In this document: positions 43,703-53,713 of the stretch, piece by piece
How the letters are laid out: each line of letters begins with the position of its first letter
Numbering within the stretch: position 1 is the stretch's first letter
From: Zoogloeaceae bacterium
Lineage (GTDB): Bacteria; Pseudomonadota; Gammaproteobacteria; Burkholderiales; Rhodocyclaceae
Direction of reading: 5' to 3'
Length of the DNA: 64,000 bases
NCBI GenBank assembly: GCA_024235675.1
Contig: JACKLZ010000002.1
Span: forward strand, 553,501 to 617,500
The notes under the pieces: generated by a model
Database searches by the model: none
Told to the model about the DNA's origin: nothing
Seen by the model: the letters and a program-made list of their open reading frames with translations, nothing else
Made by a program: the position numbers and the translations under genes

Positions 43703-46700
43703 TCATTGACTCCCTGCGCCGCTCTTGGGCGGCGCGGATGAGGTCTTGGTCACCACCGGCTCGGTCCAGGTGCCGGTGATGTCGTATTCAAAGGCAAAAA
43801 CCTTTTCCAGCGGATCTTTCAAGGCCTTCTGTACCAGATAGGTCACCACGCCAGCCACCGGATTGACGGCCCCCAGCGCAGCGCCGACGGCCACCGTTTC
43901 GCTCAGGGTCGGTTGTACTGTGACATGTAGATTCTGGGTTTCGTTCGGCACACTGGCCGAGCCGCTCATCAACACCTTTGCCGCCGGCCCGCGGATTTCA
44001 AGCGGGTCGGTCCGCAACACCCCTTGATCGACATCGATGCTACCGGAAATGCTGTCGAAGGCGAATCCTTCGCTGAACACGTCGCGAAAGTCGAGCGTAA
44101 TCCGGCGCGGCAGGGACTGCAGGCTGAGCACACCGAGCAAACGCCCCACACCGGGCTCAAGCTTGCGAAACTGCCCCTTCTCCGCCGAGAGCGTCAGCGC
44201 GCCCTTCATCGAGGCCACATCGACATCGGTTGGCGCCCCCTGCCACGCAACCTTGCCACCCAGCATGGCGTACCCGCCCTGCACCGCATCGGCATAACCG
44301 AGGCGCTTGAGCAAGGCACCGACATCCGGGCTTTCGAGCGTGAAATCCAGTTCCGTTTTCGCCGGCGCCTGTGGCCACCACAGACCGGTACCGGCGAGTA
44401 CGCCATCCGGGCTGCCCAGTGTCAGTCGATTCAAGTGCCACAGACCGTCACGATTGAAGGCCTGCACATCGAGTCGGCCCAACTCCAGCCCATGCAGGCC
44501 AAAGCGCTCAACGACCACATTCAGCGCAGGCAAGGATTCGGGCGGTTTGAAATCGCTCGCCCCGGCGGCGCCGTCAGCGCCCTTGCCGAGCAGCACGTGT
44601 GAGAACCGGGCATGTACACTGCCCTCGCCCGCCTGCAGCCAATCAACGACCCCCGCCGCCTCCTTGGCCTTGAGCGTGACCCGCCATCCATCGTCACTTT
44701 GCCGGGCCTCGGCGGCCACGGCGGTCAGGTCCAGGCCGGACACACTCAGGTGCGGCGTATTCAGTTTGACCCCCGCCAGCGGCAGCGACAACGTCCCGGG
44801 CGCAGACGCTGCCGACAGCGCCATGCGCCAGGCATCGACATCGACATGCGGCTGCTGAATCACCACCTGCACGCCACGCTCGCTGGCCGGCGCCGGTGCG
44901 CCAATGCCGACACCGCCGCGCGGCGCCGCCGCATCCTTGCCGCGCGCAATCTCCACCTGCGCGCTCGCCCGATCGGCCAGGCTCGCATCGAGCCTGACCG
45001 GCTGACCCGGCTGCATCTGAAGCGCGACCCGCGTCGGCCAGGCCTCCGTAGCCGATTTGTTGAACGGCGATGGCAAACTGCTGGAGACGCCGGTCAGGGG
45101 CGCCTCGACCACCACATCGGCCTGCCGGCCGCGAACGGTAATCTGCGCCGACCACGCCGTTTCGCCCGACAGATGCGCCCATACCGGCAACGGATAGGCC
45201 GCGCTCACCGCCGACATCTGCGCCGCGCCCGCCGCGTCGAAACGCACGCCGCGATCGGCCAGCGTAGCGGCGCTCAGCGTCATCGGCTTGCCGAACAGCT
45301 TGCCGGTGGCCTGCGGAATACTCAGTTCGCTCGCCGAAAAATTCACCGTGCCGGCGGCTTCGACAATCGGTGCCAGACCCGGCACAACGGTCAGCGCGTT
45401 GTCCTTGAAGCGGTAGCGCCCGACCACCTCGGTGTCGACGACGTGCCGCAAGGGCAGCACCAATTTGAGATCGAGACTGCCGTCGCCTTCTGCCCGCATG
45501 TCATCGGTAAAGCCATCGATGCGCTCGCGCACCGGGCTGTCGCCAACAAAACGCAGAAAATCCTGCGTGCCGCCGCTGGCCACTCCGGTGATGGTGATCA
45601 CCTCGTCCGGTACATCCAGATCCGGCAGCACGACCTTCACCTTGCCCAGACGCACACCAAAGATTCGGCCCTGGCTGGCGGTGATCTCCATGCGCGCGCC
45701 CTCAAAGCGCAAACCGCCCTCAATCGCCTCTATCTTGGGCCACGCCGATGCGTAGTCGAGCTTGGCACTGCTGATCTTTCCGGTGATCAGGAAGATGCCA
45801 CCGCCTTCGCGGTACGGAAAATCCGCCAGATCGCCTTGCAAGCGCAGCCGGACATCGTGCCCGCGACCGGCGGTGATGCTGTCGCGCAACCACTGCCGCG
45901 TGTCGAGATTGACCACCTTGGGCATGTAGCGCCACACCGAGGTGCCATCCGCCTCGCTCAAGCGCGCCCGCAGGTCGATCACCCCCGGCCCGCCCGCGAC
46001 CGGCTCGTAGTAGCCGCTGGCCTCGCCGTCGGCATCGGCATTGGTAAAACGCGCCTTGTCGAGCGCGATCCGCATCGCGCCCTCGCGCCGTTGCCAGCCG
46101 CCGTCGGCAAACAGCGTGTCAAAACCCAGGGGCGCCTCGAATACCGCGGGCAAATCGAGCGCCATGTCTTTGCTGTCGAACTGAAAACGCCCCGCGCTCT
46201 GATTTCCGGCGATGCGTCCGCTGACCCCGCCCACGCCCGGCACGCTGTCGTGCGATTGCATGCCAACGCCATCGAAATCTGCCGACACCTGCCACGCCGA
46301 CGGCGCTGCCGCATCGCCCGTCCACTGCAACGCGACCTGACGGAAGCGGCCGGTGGGCGCAATCGCCGCCAGACGGTCTCGCATCGCCGCCTCCAGCGGC
46401 AGATGCGACGCCAAGGCCGATAAAGCGGCCAGATCAAGCTGATTGACCTCAAAGCGGGTGAGCTCGCGGGCCCCTGCGCCACTGCGGCTGATACGCAAAT
46501 CAGTCGGATCGACCACCACCCCGTCGCCGGTTTCGAGCGCCAGGCCGCGCGTACTCACCACCATCTCAGTCGTGCTGCGTTTCGCGCTGATGCGCCCGCC
46601 CAGACGATTCAAGGACAGCTCCGGCAAGCTCGCGTCGAGTTGGGCGTGCGCCTCGCGCAGCGCCAGATCGGCGGTTGCCTGCGTCGGTTTGCCATCGAGC

Positions 46701-47566
46701 AGATCGACCCAGACACGGGCATCGCCAAAACCGGTCAGCCCGGCCGGCACATCCACCCACGCGTGGAGGCTATCGAGTGCAGCGCGGGTGACGGATGCAA
46801 AAATGCGCCCCGTCCATGCCGCCGGCGCCTGCTCGTCGAACTCTCGCAAGTCGACGCGCAAGTCCACCCGCTCTGCCAGCGGCCCCTCGGGCGCCATGGT
46901 CAGCCCCGCTGAATGCCTGCCAAAGCCCTTGACCAGCCGAAAATTCACATCTGCCAGCCGCAGCGGCGGCGCCTGCCGCATGGCATCGCGCCACTCCACC
47001 GTCGCCCGACGGATCACAATCTGCCGCTGCGCCATCAGCCAGTGCACGACCTCACCGTCGTCTTCGCCGCTGGCGGTGACCGGCAGACCGGCCACCGAAA
47101 AGCCGCCCGCCGCGTCGCGCGCAATGTGCAGCTCGGGTGCAAGCACCTCCAGTCGATGGAAATACGGTTTCAGTTTGAACAAGGATGACCACGCCAGGGT
47201 GGCATCGACTTGCGGCAGCACCAGCGCCGGCTCGCCTTCCGCGTCTCGCAGCACCACTTCTTTCAGATGCAGGCGCGGCCTCAGGCCCGACCAGTCCGCC
47301 TCAATCGAAGCAATGCCAACCGGCACGCCAAGCGCAGCGGTCGCCTGTTGCGCGATGGGTGCACGCCAACGTTCAATATCGGGCAGCACCCCATAACGCA
47401 GGACGAGAATCACCGCGCCAAACAGGAAGTACAGGATCAGCAAACCGGTCAGAATGCGGCGGCGCCACCGGCGAGGGAGGCGCGGCGCGGCAGACTCGGC
47501 AGTAGGCACGGCGGAAGTGATTTGAGTATCCTGAGAAACTGGGAGCACCATTGGGTTGCGTTGCAC
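43703..47566 (-). CDS. yhdP: AsmA-like phospholipid-transport family protein YhdP
   Basis: This 1287-residue protein has one N-terminal membrane anchor (about residues 38-58, LTGLLILYFLFGAVILVLRYG) preceded by arginines, and a very long periplasmic part rich in beta strands. Family segments are the DUF3971 region and the C-terminal AsmA-like end with RITLDFRDVFSEGFAFDSISG and AGVVTYLVQKALKDPLEKVFAFEYDITG. YhdP, TamB and YdbH bridge inner and outer membranes and help move phospholipids outward in E. coli. Met6 is an alternative start. It diverges from glnE with 60 bases between starts. Confidence 0.93.
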   Translation of the reverse strand: MQRNPMVLPVSQDTQITSAVPTAESAAPRLPRRWRRRILTGLLILYFLFGAVILVLRYGVLPDIERWRAPIAQQATAALGVPVGIASIEADWSGLRPRLHLKEVVLRDAEGEPALVLPQVDATLAWSSLFKLKPYFHRLEVLAPELHIARDAAGGFSVAGLPVTASGEDDGEVVHWLMAQRQIVIRRATVEWRDAMRQAPPLRLADVNFRLVKGFGRHSAGLTMAPEGPLAERVDLRVDLREFDEQAPAAWTGRIFASVTRAALDSLHAWVDVPAGLTGFGDARVWVDLLDGKPTQATADLALREAHAQLDASLPELSLNRLGGRISAKRSTTEMVVSTRGLALETGDGVVVDPTDLRISRSGAGARELTRFEVNQLDLAALSALASHLPLEAAMRDRLAAIAPTGRFRQVALQWTGDAAAPSAWQVSADFDGVGMQSHDSVPGVGGVSGRIAGNQSAGRFQFDSKDMALDLPAVFEAPLGFDTLFADGGWQRREGAMRIALDKARFTNADADGEASGYYEPVAGGPGVIDLRARLSEADGTSVWRYMPKVVNLDTRQWLRDSITAGRGHDVRLRLQGDLADFPYREGGGIFLITGKISSAKLDYASAWPKIEAIEGGLRFEGARMEITASQGRIFGVRLGKVKVVLPDLDVPDEVITITGVASGGTQDFLRFVGDSPVRERIDGFTDDMRAEGDGSLDLKLVLPLRHVVDTEVVGRYRFKDNALTVVPGLAPIVEAAGTVNFSASELSIPQATGKLFGKPMTLSAATLADRGVRFDAAGAAQMSAVSAAYPLPVWAHLSGETAWSAQITVRGRQADVVVEAPLTGVSSSLPSPFNKSATEAWPTRVALQMQPGQPVRLDASLADRASAQVEIARGKDAAAPRGGVGIGAPAPASERGVQVVIQQPHVDVDAWRMALSAASAPGTLSLPLAGVKLNTPHLSVSGLDLTAVAAEARQSDDGWRVTLKAKEAAGVVDWLQAGEGSVHARFSHVLLGKGADGAAGASDFKPPESLPALNVVVERFGLHGLELGRLDVQAFNRDGLWHLNRLTLGSPDGVLAGTGLWWPQAPAKTELDFTLESPDVGALLKRLGYADAVQGGYAMLGGKVAWQGAPTDVDVASMKGALTLSAEKGQFRKLEPGVGRLLGVLSLQSLPRRITLDFRDVFSEGFAFDSISGSIDVDQGVLRTDPLEIRGPAAKVLMSGSASVPNETQNLHVTVQPTLSETVAVGAALGAVNPVAGVVTYLVQKALKDPLEKVFAFEYDITGTWTEPVVTKTSSAPPKSGAGSQ

Positions 47567-47626
47567 CCGCCGGCATGCCGGACAAAGCTGAACGCATCCC
47601 GCTCATTCTACCAAGCCGGATTCACC

Positions 47627-50314
47627 ATGTCCCTGATCGAGCAGGCCGAACTGCCTGAAAAAATTCGTGCCGCACTGCCCTTCTCTCGCTATCTGAAGCA
47701 GATGCTGCAAAGCCGCACCTGGCTGGCCGGGCAACTGGCGAGCCACCTCGACACGCCGCTCGACACCGCCGCCATGGCCGCCTTTGTCGACCCGCCCAGC
47801 CTCGACCGCGAGAGCATGCGCGCCGCGCTGCGAAAACTGCGCACCTGGGTGCTCTGCCACCTGGCCGTGCGCGACCTGGCCGGCGACGCCGACCTGGCTG
47901 AAGTTACCGAAACGATGAGCGCCTTCGCCGATTACGCCGTGCGCGTCGCACACGATGTCGAGCGCGACGCGCTGATCGTGCGCCACGGCCTGCCGCTCGC
48001 CCCCGGCGCCTGGGAGCAGGAATTGCTGATCGTCGGCATGGGCAAACTCGGCGGTCGCGAGCTGAACGTGTCCTCGGACATCGACCTCATCTTTGTGTAC
48101 CCGGACGATGGCGACACCGGCGGCGAGAAGGTAATCAGCAATTTCGAATTCTTCGAGCGCCTCGGCAAACGCATCATCCAGGCGCTGGCCGACATCACCG
48201 AGCACGGGCAGGTCTTCCGTGTCGACATGCGCCTGCGCCCCAACGGCGACTCCGGCCCCCTGGTGTGCAGCTTCGACATGCTCGAAAACTACTTCATCGC
48301 CCAGGGCCGCGAGTGGGAGCGCTACGCCTGGATCAAGGCTCGCGTCATGCTCGGCAAGCGCTTCGAGCAACTCAACGGCATCACGCGGCCCTTTGTCTTC
48401 CGCAAGTATCTCGACTTCGGCGCCATCAACGCCATGCGCGACCTGCACGCGCAAATCCGCCGAGAAGTGGCGCGCAAAGAGCGGGCCTACAACATCAAGC
48501 TCGGCCCCGGCGGCATTCGCGAGATCGAATTCATCGCCCAGGTGTTTCAGCTCATCCGCGGCGGACGGGACGACAGCCTGCAGATCAAGCCGACGCAAAA
48601 AGTGCTTGATCTGCTCGCCGAGCAAGGCGTGCTCGACCCCAGCGTTGTCGCCGCCCTCAAGAGCGCCTATGTCTTCCTGCGCCGGCTGGAGCATCGACTT
48701 CAATACCTCGACGACGCACAAACCCATGATCTGCCCGCCCATGCCGACGATCAGGCGCTCATCGCCAGCGCCATGGGCTTCGACAATTACGCCGCCCTGC
48801 TCGCCGAACTGGATCGTCACCGCGCCGAGGTCAGCCAGCACTTCGGCATGGTATTTGGCGATCCGCACGAAGACGGCCACGACCTCGATGCCGTCTGGCT
48901 CGAGGCCGACGACATCGACACCATTGTGCCGCTGCTCGAAAAGCTCAACTATCCCGACCCCGTCACCTCGGCACGCCGGCTGCAGAGCCTGAATCGCGGC
49001 ACGCGCTACCAGCAACTGCCGCCGAAGATCAAAAGCCGCTTCGATGCGCTGGTGCCACGCGTGGTCGAAGCCGCCGCCGAAGCCAGCAATGCCGATGACA
49101 CCCTGTCACGCTGCCTTGACCTGCTCGACGCCATCGGTGGCCGCGGCGCCTACCTTGCCATGCTGCAGCAATACCCCCAAGCCCTGAACAAAGTCGCCGA
49201 GCTGGTGTCCGCCTCGCGCTGGGCTGCGCAATACCTGGCCCGGCATCCCATCCTGCTCGACGAACTGCTCGACGCCCGACAGCTCGAAAGCCAGCCCGAC
49301 TGGCCCGCCTTCGCCGCCGACCTGAGCCGGCAATGCGACAGCATCGAGCCCGACATGGAACGCCAGATGGACCTGATGCGCGAACAGCATCACACCCAGG
49401 CATTCCGGCTGCTCACACAGGATCTGGGCGGCGTGCTCACGGTCGAGGCGCTGTCCGACAACCTCTCGGCGCTCGCCGACATCCTGCTCAACATCACCGT
49501 ACCGCTGTGCTGGAAGAAAATCCGGCGTCGCCACCGCGAAGACGCACCGGCCTTCGCCGTCATCGCCTACGGCAAGCTGGGCGGTAAAGAGCTGGGCTAC
49601 GCCTCGGATCTCGACATCATTTTCCTCTACGACGACCCACACCCCGAAGCGGCCGAGCATTACTCCCGCCTCGCCCAGCGCATCAACACCTGGCTCTCCA
49701 GCCAGACCGCCGCCGGCCAGCTCTTCGAGACCGATCTGCGCTTGCGCCCCAATGGCGACTCAGGTCTGCTCGCCTGCAGCGTGGACGCCTTCCGCAAATA
49801 TCAACTCGAATCGGCGTGGAGCTGGGAGCACCAGGCACTCACGCGCGCCCGATTCTCGGCCGGCGACCCCACCATTGGTGACGCCTTCGAAGCCATCCGC
49901 GTCGACGTCCTCCGCCAAAAACGCGACCTCGCCACGCTGCGCACCGAGGTGCTCGCCATGCGCAAAAAGATGAGGGATGCGCACAGCAACAAGAGCACGC
50001 TGTTCAACCTCAAGCATGATCGCGGCGGACTGGTCGACGTCGAATTCATCGTCCAGTTTCTCGTCCTCGCCCACGCGCATCAGCACCCCGAACTCACCGG
50101 CAACCTGGGCAACATTGCCCTGCTGCGCATCGCCGGCGAATTGGGCCTGATCCCCACCGAGCTCGCGCAACGCAGCGGCAACACCTACCGCGAATTCCGT
50201 CGCCTGCAGCACCGCCAGCGTCTCAACGGCCTGCGGGTTGAAGTGCCGGCAGAACCGATCCGCTCGCACCGCGAAGCGGTCAGCGAACTGTGGTCGCTGG
50301 TGCTCGAATCGTAG
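47627..50314 (+). CDS. glnE: Bifunctional glutamine synthetase adenylyltransferase/deadenylase
   Basis: GlnE adds AMP to glutamine synthetase (inactivation) and removes it by phosphorolysis under control of PII. The 895-residue protein holds two nucleotidyltransferase domains: the N-terminal adenylyl-removing one near residue 138 (GKLGGRELNVSSDIDLIFVY) and the C-terminal adenylylating one near 648 (GKLGGKELGYASDLDIIFLY), each with the paired aspartates. Between them are the PII-responsive helices. The ATG at 47627 begins MSLIEQAELPEKIR; the frame open to 47210 overlaps yhdP and is not homologous. Confidence 0.97.
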   Translation: MSLIEQAELPEKIRAALPFSRYLKQMLQSRTWLAGQLASHLDTPLDTAAMAAFVDPPSLDRESMRAALRKLRTWVLCHLAVRDLAGDADLAEVTETMSAFADYAVRVAHDVERDALIVRHGLPLAPGAWEQELLIVGMGKLGGRELNVSSDIDLIFVYPDDGDTGGEKVISNFEFFERLGKRIIQALADITEHGQVFRVDMRLRPNGDSGPLVCSFDMLENYFIAQGREWERYAWIKARVMLGKRFEQLNGITRPFVFRKYLDFGAINAMRDLHAQIRREVARKERAYNIKLGPGGIREIEFIAQVFQLIRGGRDDSLQIKPTQKVLDLLAEQGVLDPSVVAALKSAYVFLRRLEHRLQYLDDAQTHDLPAHADDQALIASAMGFDNYAALLAELDRHRAEVSQHFGMVFGDPHEDGHDLDAVWLEADDIDTIVPLLEKLNYPDPVTSARRLQSLNRGTRYQQLPPKIKSRFDALVPRVVEAAAEASNADDTLSRCLDLLDAIGGRGAYLAMLQQYPQALNKVAELVSASRWAAQYLARHPILLDELLDARQLESQPDWPAFAADLSRQCDSIEPDMERQMDLMREQHHTQAFRLLTQDLGGVLTVEALSDNLSALADILLNITVPLCWKKIRRRHREDAPAFAVIAYGKLGGKELGYASDLDIIFLYDDPHPEAAEHYSRLAQRINTWLSSQTAAGQLFETDLRLRPNGDSGLLACSVDAFRKYQLESAWSWEHQALTRARFSAGDPTIGDAFEAIRVDVLRQKRDLATLRTEVLAMRKKMRDAHSNKSTLFNLKHDRGGLVDVEFIVQFLVLAHAHQHPELTGNLGNIALLRIAGELGLIPTELAQRSGNTYREFRRLQHRQRLNGLRVEVPAEPIRSHREAVSELWSLVLES

Positions 50315-50395
50315 GCAGACGGGCCCGCGCCGCCACTGACAGACCTCTGCGCCAGACTGGAAACCTGACGCAGAGGCACCGCCGCCGCAGAAAAC

Positions 50396-50425
50396 AAAAA
50401 AGCCACCCTTTCGAGTGGCTTTTTT
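50396..50425. terminator. Bidirectional terminator between glnE and tRNA-Pro
   Basis: AGCCAC (50401-50406) pairs with GTGGCT (50415-50420), flanked by A6 on the left (50396-50401) and T6 on the right (50420-50425). It is therefore a valid intrinsic terminator on both strands, for glnE (plus) and for the tRNA transcript (minus). A further inverted repeat, CCTCTGCG (50344-50351) with CGCAGAGG (50369-50376), lies just upstream. Confidence 0.88.
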
Positions 50426-50436
50426 GTTGAAGATTT

Positions 50437-50513
50437 TGGTCGGGGAAAGAGGATTCGAACCTCCGGCCCCTGCGTCCCGAACGCAGTGCTCTACCAGGCT
50501 GAGCTATTCCCCG
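50437..50513 (-). tRNA. tRNA-Pro (anticodon CGG)
   Basis: A full cloverleaf reads on the minus strand. The acceptor CGGGGAA pairs with TTCCCCG. The D arm contains AGCTCAGCCTGGTAGAGC, the anticodon stem CTGCG/CGCAG encloses loop TTCGGGA (CGG, decoding CCG proline), and the T arm is GGTTCGAATCC. CCA is encoded (50437-50439). It lies 23 bases beyond the ispB stop, so it may be cotranscribed with that gene. Confidence 0.96.
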
Positions 50514-50535
50514 ACGCATTTTGCAGCTGAGAAGA

Positions 50536-51504
50536 TCAGTGATCTCTCCCAACTGCAAAGTCCGATAATTCTAGCAGACGATCTTTGAAAAGGGAAGGCG
50601 GAAGCACGCTCAAAGCGTCGATTGCGAGTTGCGATTCGCGCTTGGCGTACTCGCGCGTGGCGTCGAGCGCGCCGGTGGCCAGAATCGCCTCGTGAATCTG
50701 GGCAAACGCGTCGCGGCCGCCCTCTTCGATGGCCTGGCGCACCAGTGCGGCTTGCTCTGGCGTGCCGTGCTGCATGACATGAATCAGCGGCAAGGTGGGC
50801 TTGCCTTCAGCCAGGTCGTCGCCGAGGTGTTTGCCGGTGGCCGCTTCTTCGCCAGAGTAGTCGAGCACGTCGTCAATCAGCTGGAAGGCGGTGCCCAGAT
50901 GCATGCCGAATCGGCCAAGTTGGGCTTCGACTTCGGGTGTTGCGCCGCCAAGAATGCCACCGAGGCGCGCAGCCGCTTCGAACAGCTTGGCGGTCTTGTA
51001 GCGAATCACCTTGAGATACGCATCCACCGACACATCGGCGTCGTGACAGTTGAGCAGCTGAAGCACTTCGCCTTCGGCGATGGTGTTGGTCGCGTCGGCC
51101 AGCACTTCCATGATGTGCATGTCGCCGACCGACACCATCATCTGGAAGGCGCGCGAATAGAGGAAGTCGCCAACCAGCACGGACGCGGCATTGCCGAACA
51201 GCGCGTTGGCCGTTTTGGCACCCCGACGCAGGGAGGACTCGTCCACCACGTCGTCATGCAGCAGCGTCGCGGTATGAATGAATTCAACGACCGTGGCCAG
51301 TTCGTGATGCGCCGTGCCCTGATACCCCATGGCGCGTGCGGTGTACAGCACCAACGCGGGACGCAGACGCTTGCCGCCGCTGTTGATGATGTACTCGGCA
51401 ATCTGCCGGATCAACACCACTTCGGAGTGGAGACGCTGGCGGATGACTTGATTGACGGCCGCCATGTCGTCGGCGATCGGAGCGAAGAGGTGCTGGGCTG
51501 ACAA
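50536..51504 (-). CDS. ispB: Octaprenyl diphosphate synthase IspB
   Basis: This trans-polyprenyl synthase makes the C40 side chain of ubiquinone. It has the two Asp-rich motifs LLHDDVVDES and QLIDDVLDY, plus GGKRLRPALVL and GKPTLPLIHVMQHGT. The frame is open to 51588, but similarity to E. coli IspB (323 aa) starts at LFAPIADDMAAVN. The TTG at 51504 gives 322 residues and is my choice, although no strong ribosome-binding site precedes it. The ATG at about residue 14 is a shorter alternative. The common neighbours rplU-rpmA are not here. Confidence 0.95.
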   Translation of the reverse strand: MSAQHLFAPIADDMAAVNQVIRQRLHSEVVLIRQIAEYIINSGGKRLRPALVLYTARAMGYQGTAHHELATVVEFIHTATLLHDDVVDESSLRRGAKTANALFGNAASVLVGDFLYSRAFQMMVSVGDMHIMEVLADATNTIAEGEVLQLLNCHDADVSVDAYLKVIRYKTAKLFEAAARLGGILGGATPEVEAQLGRFGMHLGTAFQLIDDVLDYSGEEAATGKHLGDDLAEGKPTLPLIHVMQHGTPEQAALVRQAIEEGGRDAFAQIHEAILATGALDATREYAKRESQLAIDALSVLPPSLFKDRLLELSDFAVGRDH

Positions 51505-51599
51505 AATAGGGCCGCGACGAACAGGAAAAGGGCGATGGTATGAGGGGGACACCAGAGCGTCAAGCGCGATGGTCAAGCCCGCGCCCAATGGCGGGGCAC

Positions 51600-52346
51600 T
51601 CAGCCGAGAAACAGCGCTGGACGATCGGTGATCAGGCCGTCCAGGCCCAGTACGAGTGAGTGCTGTCCGCGCTCGGCGTCATTCTCGGTGTATATGGCCA
51701 CGCCCAGACCGGCTGCATGCGCCCGCGAGATCAAGAGCGCACTGAGTTGGCTTTGCTCGACCACCAGGGCGATGCAGCCGAGGCGCTGCGCCACTGCGAG
51801 GCTGTCGGCGTCGACAATCTCCAGGAGCAAGGCGCGCGGCAGATCCGGCGCGGCCAGCGCGGCGGCTTCGAGCGCAGGGATCGAGAATGAGGAAAGCAAG
51901 GGCGGCACAGGCGCCGACTTCGGCCACTGCCGCGCGGCAAGCTCGGCCACGGCGTGCCCGGTGGCGCGGTCGGCGCCTTCGGACGGTTTGATTTCGATGT
52001 TGGGCGAGACACCCAACGCCAAGCACGCGTCGAGCGCCATCGCCAGGCTGGGGATGCACTCTGGCGACACCTCGCCGCCACGGGTTCTCAGGGCGACCTG
52101 CGACAACACCGCCCACGGCGTGTCCGCGACCTTGCCACGGCCCACCGTGGTGCGCTCCAGTGTCACATCATGCATGAGCACCGGCGTACCGCACGCAGCC
52201 AGCATGGCGTCAAACTCGGCGCCGCGGCAGCCGACGCCATGCGCGCGCACCAAACCTTCGATCGAATTTTCAGGCGCGAGCAAACCGCCACAGCGATGTG
52301 CAATCACCGCCGGCCATAGCCAGCGGTGAGTGGCCTGCGAGCTCAT
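51600..52346 (-). CDS. ugpQ: Glycerophosphodiester phosphodiesterase (UgpQ-like)
   Basis: This 248-residue TIM-barrel enzyme cleaves glycerophosphodiesters to glycerol-3-phosphate and an alcohol. It has the GDPD catalytic start HRCGGLLAPENSIEG (the second catalytic His and metal Glu follow in FDAMLAACGTPVLMHDVTLERTT), NIEIKPSEG and the C-terminal GLDGLITDRPALF. There is no signal peptide, so it acts in the cytoplasm. Its start overlaps the ugpB-like stop by ATGA, linking hydrolysis to uptake of glycerophosphodiesters. Confidence 0.92.
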   Translation of the reverse strand: MSSQATHRWLWPAVIAHRCGGLLAPENSIEGLVRAHGVGCRGAEFDAMLAACGTPVLMHDVTLERTTVGRGKVADTPWAVLSQVALRTRGGEVSPECIPSLAMALDACLALGVSPNIEIKPSEGADRATGHAVAELAARQWPKSAPVPPLLSSFSIPALEAAALAAPDLPRALLLEIVDADSLAVAQRLGCIALVVEQSQLSALLISRAHAAGLGVAIYTENDAERGQHSLVLGLDGLITDRPALFLG

Positions 52347-53587
52347 TTCTCGGTGCCCACCCGGGTCACCGCATTGTCCAGCGCTTGCTTGGCGGGCTGA
52401 CGATCAGCCCAGACCCCTTCGAGCTCTTCGTCGAGAATGGTTCGCACACGCGCCTGGCGGGGCAACTCGGTGCTGACGGGGCTCCCTTTTGGCGCCGCGC
52501 TGAGTTGCTTGCGGGCCACCACGACATTGGGCTGATCAATGGCCACACCGCCGCCCGCCACACTGCCCTTCTCGTCCATCGGCAAATAGCCGGTGCCGCG
52601 CTGCCAGGCGAGCTGATTTTCGGGCATCAGCAAAAAGTGTACAAAGCGGGCGACAACCTTGTAGTCGTCGCGCTTCTTGCCCTTGGCCACCCACAGCGTC
52701 GGGCCGTCCGCGAGCGTCGCGCCGACACCACCGGGAAAATCATCATAGAAGGGCAATTCGCTGACCCCGACGTCAAAACCCGCCGACTGCCGGAACTCGG
52801 GCCAATGCGCCGACTCAGCAGCAATGACCGCGCACTCGCCGCGCTTGAATCGCTCAAGTGGCTCGGCGCCCGCGCCGTGCAGGTGCAGATAGCGCGCGCG
52901 CACCCAGCTGGCCATCAGGGCGATGTGACGGATCTGCAGCATGCCATTGACCGACAGCTCTTCCTTGCGCCCGGCCTGTCGGGTGACTGCAACGTTCTGG
53001 CGCGCGCTGACGTTGTCGACCATGACCCAGCTGGGATTGGACACCGTGCCGGGGCACGCCTGCCCGGCGTCAAAGAGCTTTCCGAGGGCGTCCTGTAGCT
53101 CGCGCCATGTTCGCGGCGGCGCGTCTGGATCGAGGCCGGCACCGGTAAACGCCTGACGGTTGATGAACAGCACCGGCGTATGCATCCCCACCGGCAGTGC
53201 CACGCGACGGCCCCGCGAATCGGTGGTGTCGCGGTCGTAAGGGACCAACGCGCTGTCGCGACCGAGCGCCATGCCGGCCTCGGCCATCACTTGATAGAGC
53301 GGTCGATAGGCACCGCGCTTGCGCAGCGCCTGCTCGGCATCACCTTGCACGATCTGAATCGCCGCGTTCGCTTCAGCGGCCGGATCCGTCACGATATTCA
53401 CCCGCCCGCCGCGATCCGAGGCGTTGAAGCGCTCGACCATGGCCTCGAGTTGCTTGGCCCGGTCGGGGTCAAACACATGCGACAAGCTCACCACATGGGG
53501 CTCGCCCGCGGCATGCGCCAACCCCGCCAACGCCAACGTGACAGCCAGCCCCAGGCGCAAGCATTTCGACATCGACTGCATCACCAT
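52343..53587 (-). CDS. Glycerol-3-phosphate-type ABC substrate-binding protein (UgpB-like)
   Basis: This 414-residue periplasmic binding protein has a Sec signal (LRLGLAVTLALAGLAHA) cleaved near residue 26. Class I solute-binding features are LEAMVERFNASDRGGRVNIV, LPVGMHTPVLFINRQAF, FKRGECAVIAAESAHW and LPFYDDFPGGVGATLADGPTLWV. The pattern fits UgpB, which binds sn-glycerol-3-phosphate and glycerophosphodiesters. The expected permease genes (ugpA, ugpE) and ATPase (ugpC) are not in the window, although ugpQ follows directly. The gene may use an ABC core encoded elsewhere. Three near-N-terminal ATG codons compete as starts. Confidence 0.85.
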   Translation of the reverse strand: MVMQSMSKCLRLGLAVTLALAGLAHAAGEPHVVSLSHVFDPDRAKQLEAMVERFNASDRGGRVNIVTDPAAEANAAIQIVQGDAEQALRKRGAYRPLYQVMAEAGMALGRDSALVPYDRDTTDSRGRRVALPVGMHTPVLFINRQAFTGAGLDPDAPPRTWRELQDALGKLFDAGQACPGTVSNPSWVMVDNVSARQNVAVTRQAGRKEELSVNGMLQIRHIALMASWVRARYLHLHGAGAEPLERFKRGECAVIAAESAHWPEFRQSAGFDVGVSELPFYDDFPGGVGATLADGPTLWVAKGKKRDDYKVVARFVHFLLMPENQLAWQRGTGYLPMDEKGSVAGGGVAIDQPNVVVARKQLSAAPKGSPVSTELPRQARVRTILDEELEGVWADRQPAKQALDNAVTRVGTEK

Positions 53588-53713
53588 CAGAATCTTCCTC
53601 CCGCGATTTACGCGGACAATTCACTTGATCCACACTTTTGCGCGGCGACGCCGCTCAAGATTTTTTCCGGGGCGACGATATCTTTCATCGTCAGACCCTA
53701 TTTGGTACTTGCC

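Noticed and set aside
44612..46423. A 603-codon plus-strand frame inside yhdP
   Set aside because: Antisense shadow with His/Arg/Ala-rich composition and no homology; yhdP is continuous on the other strand.
47210..47626. N-terminal extension of glnE of 139 codons
   Set aside because: It lies antisense within yhdP and is unrelated to GlnE; the family start is at 47627.
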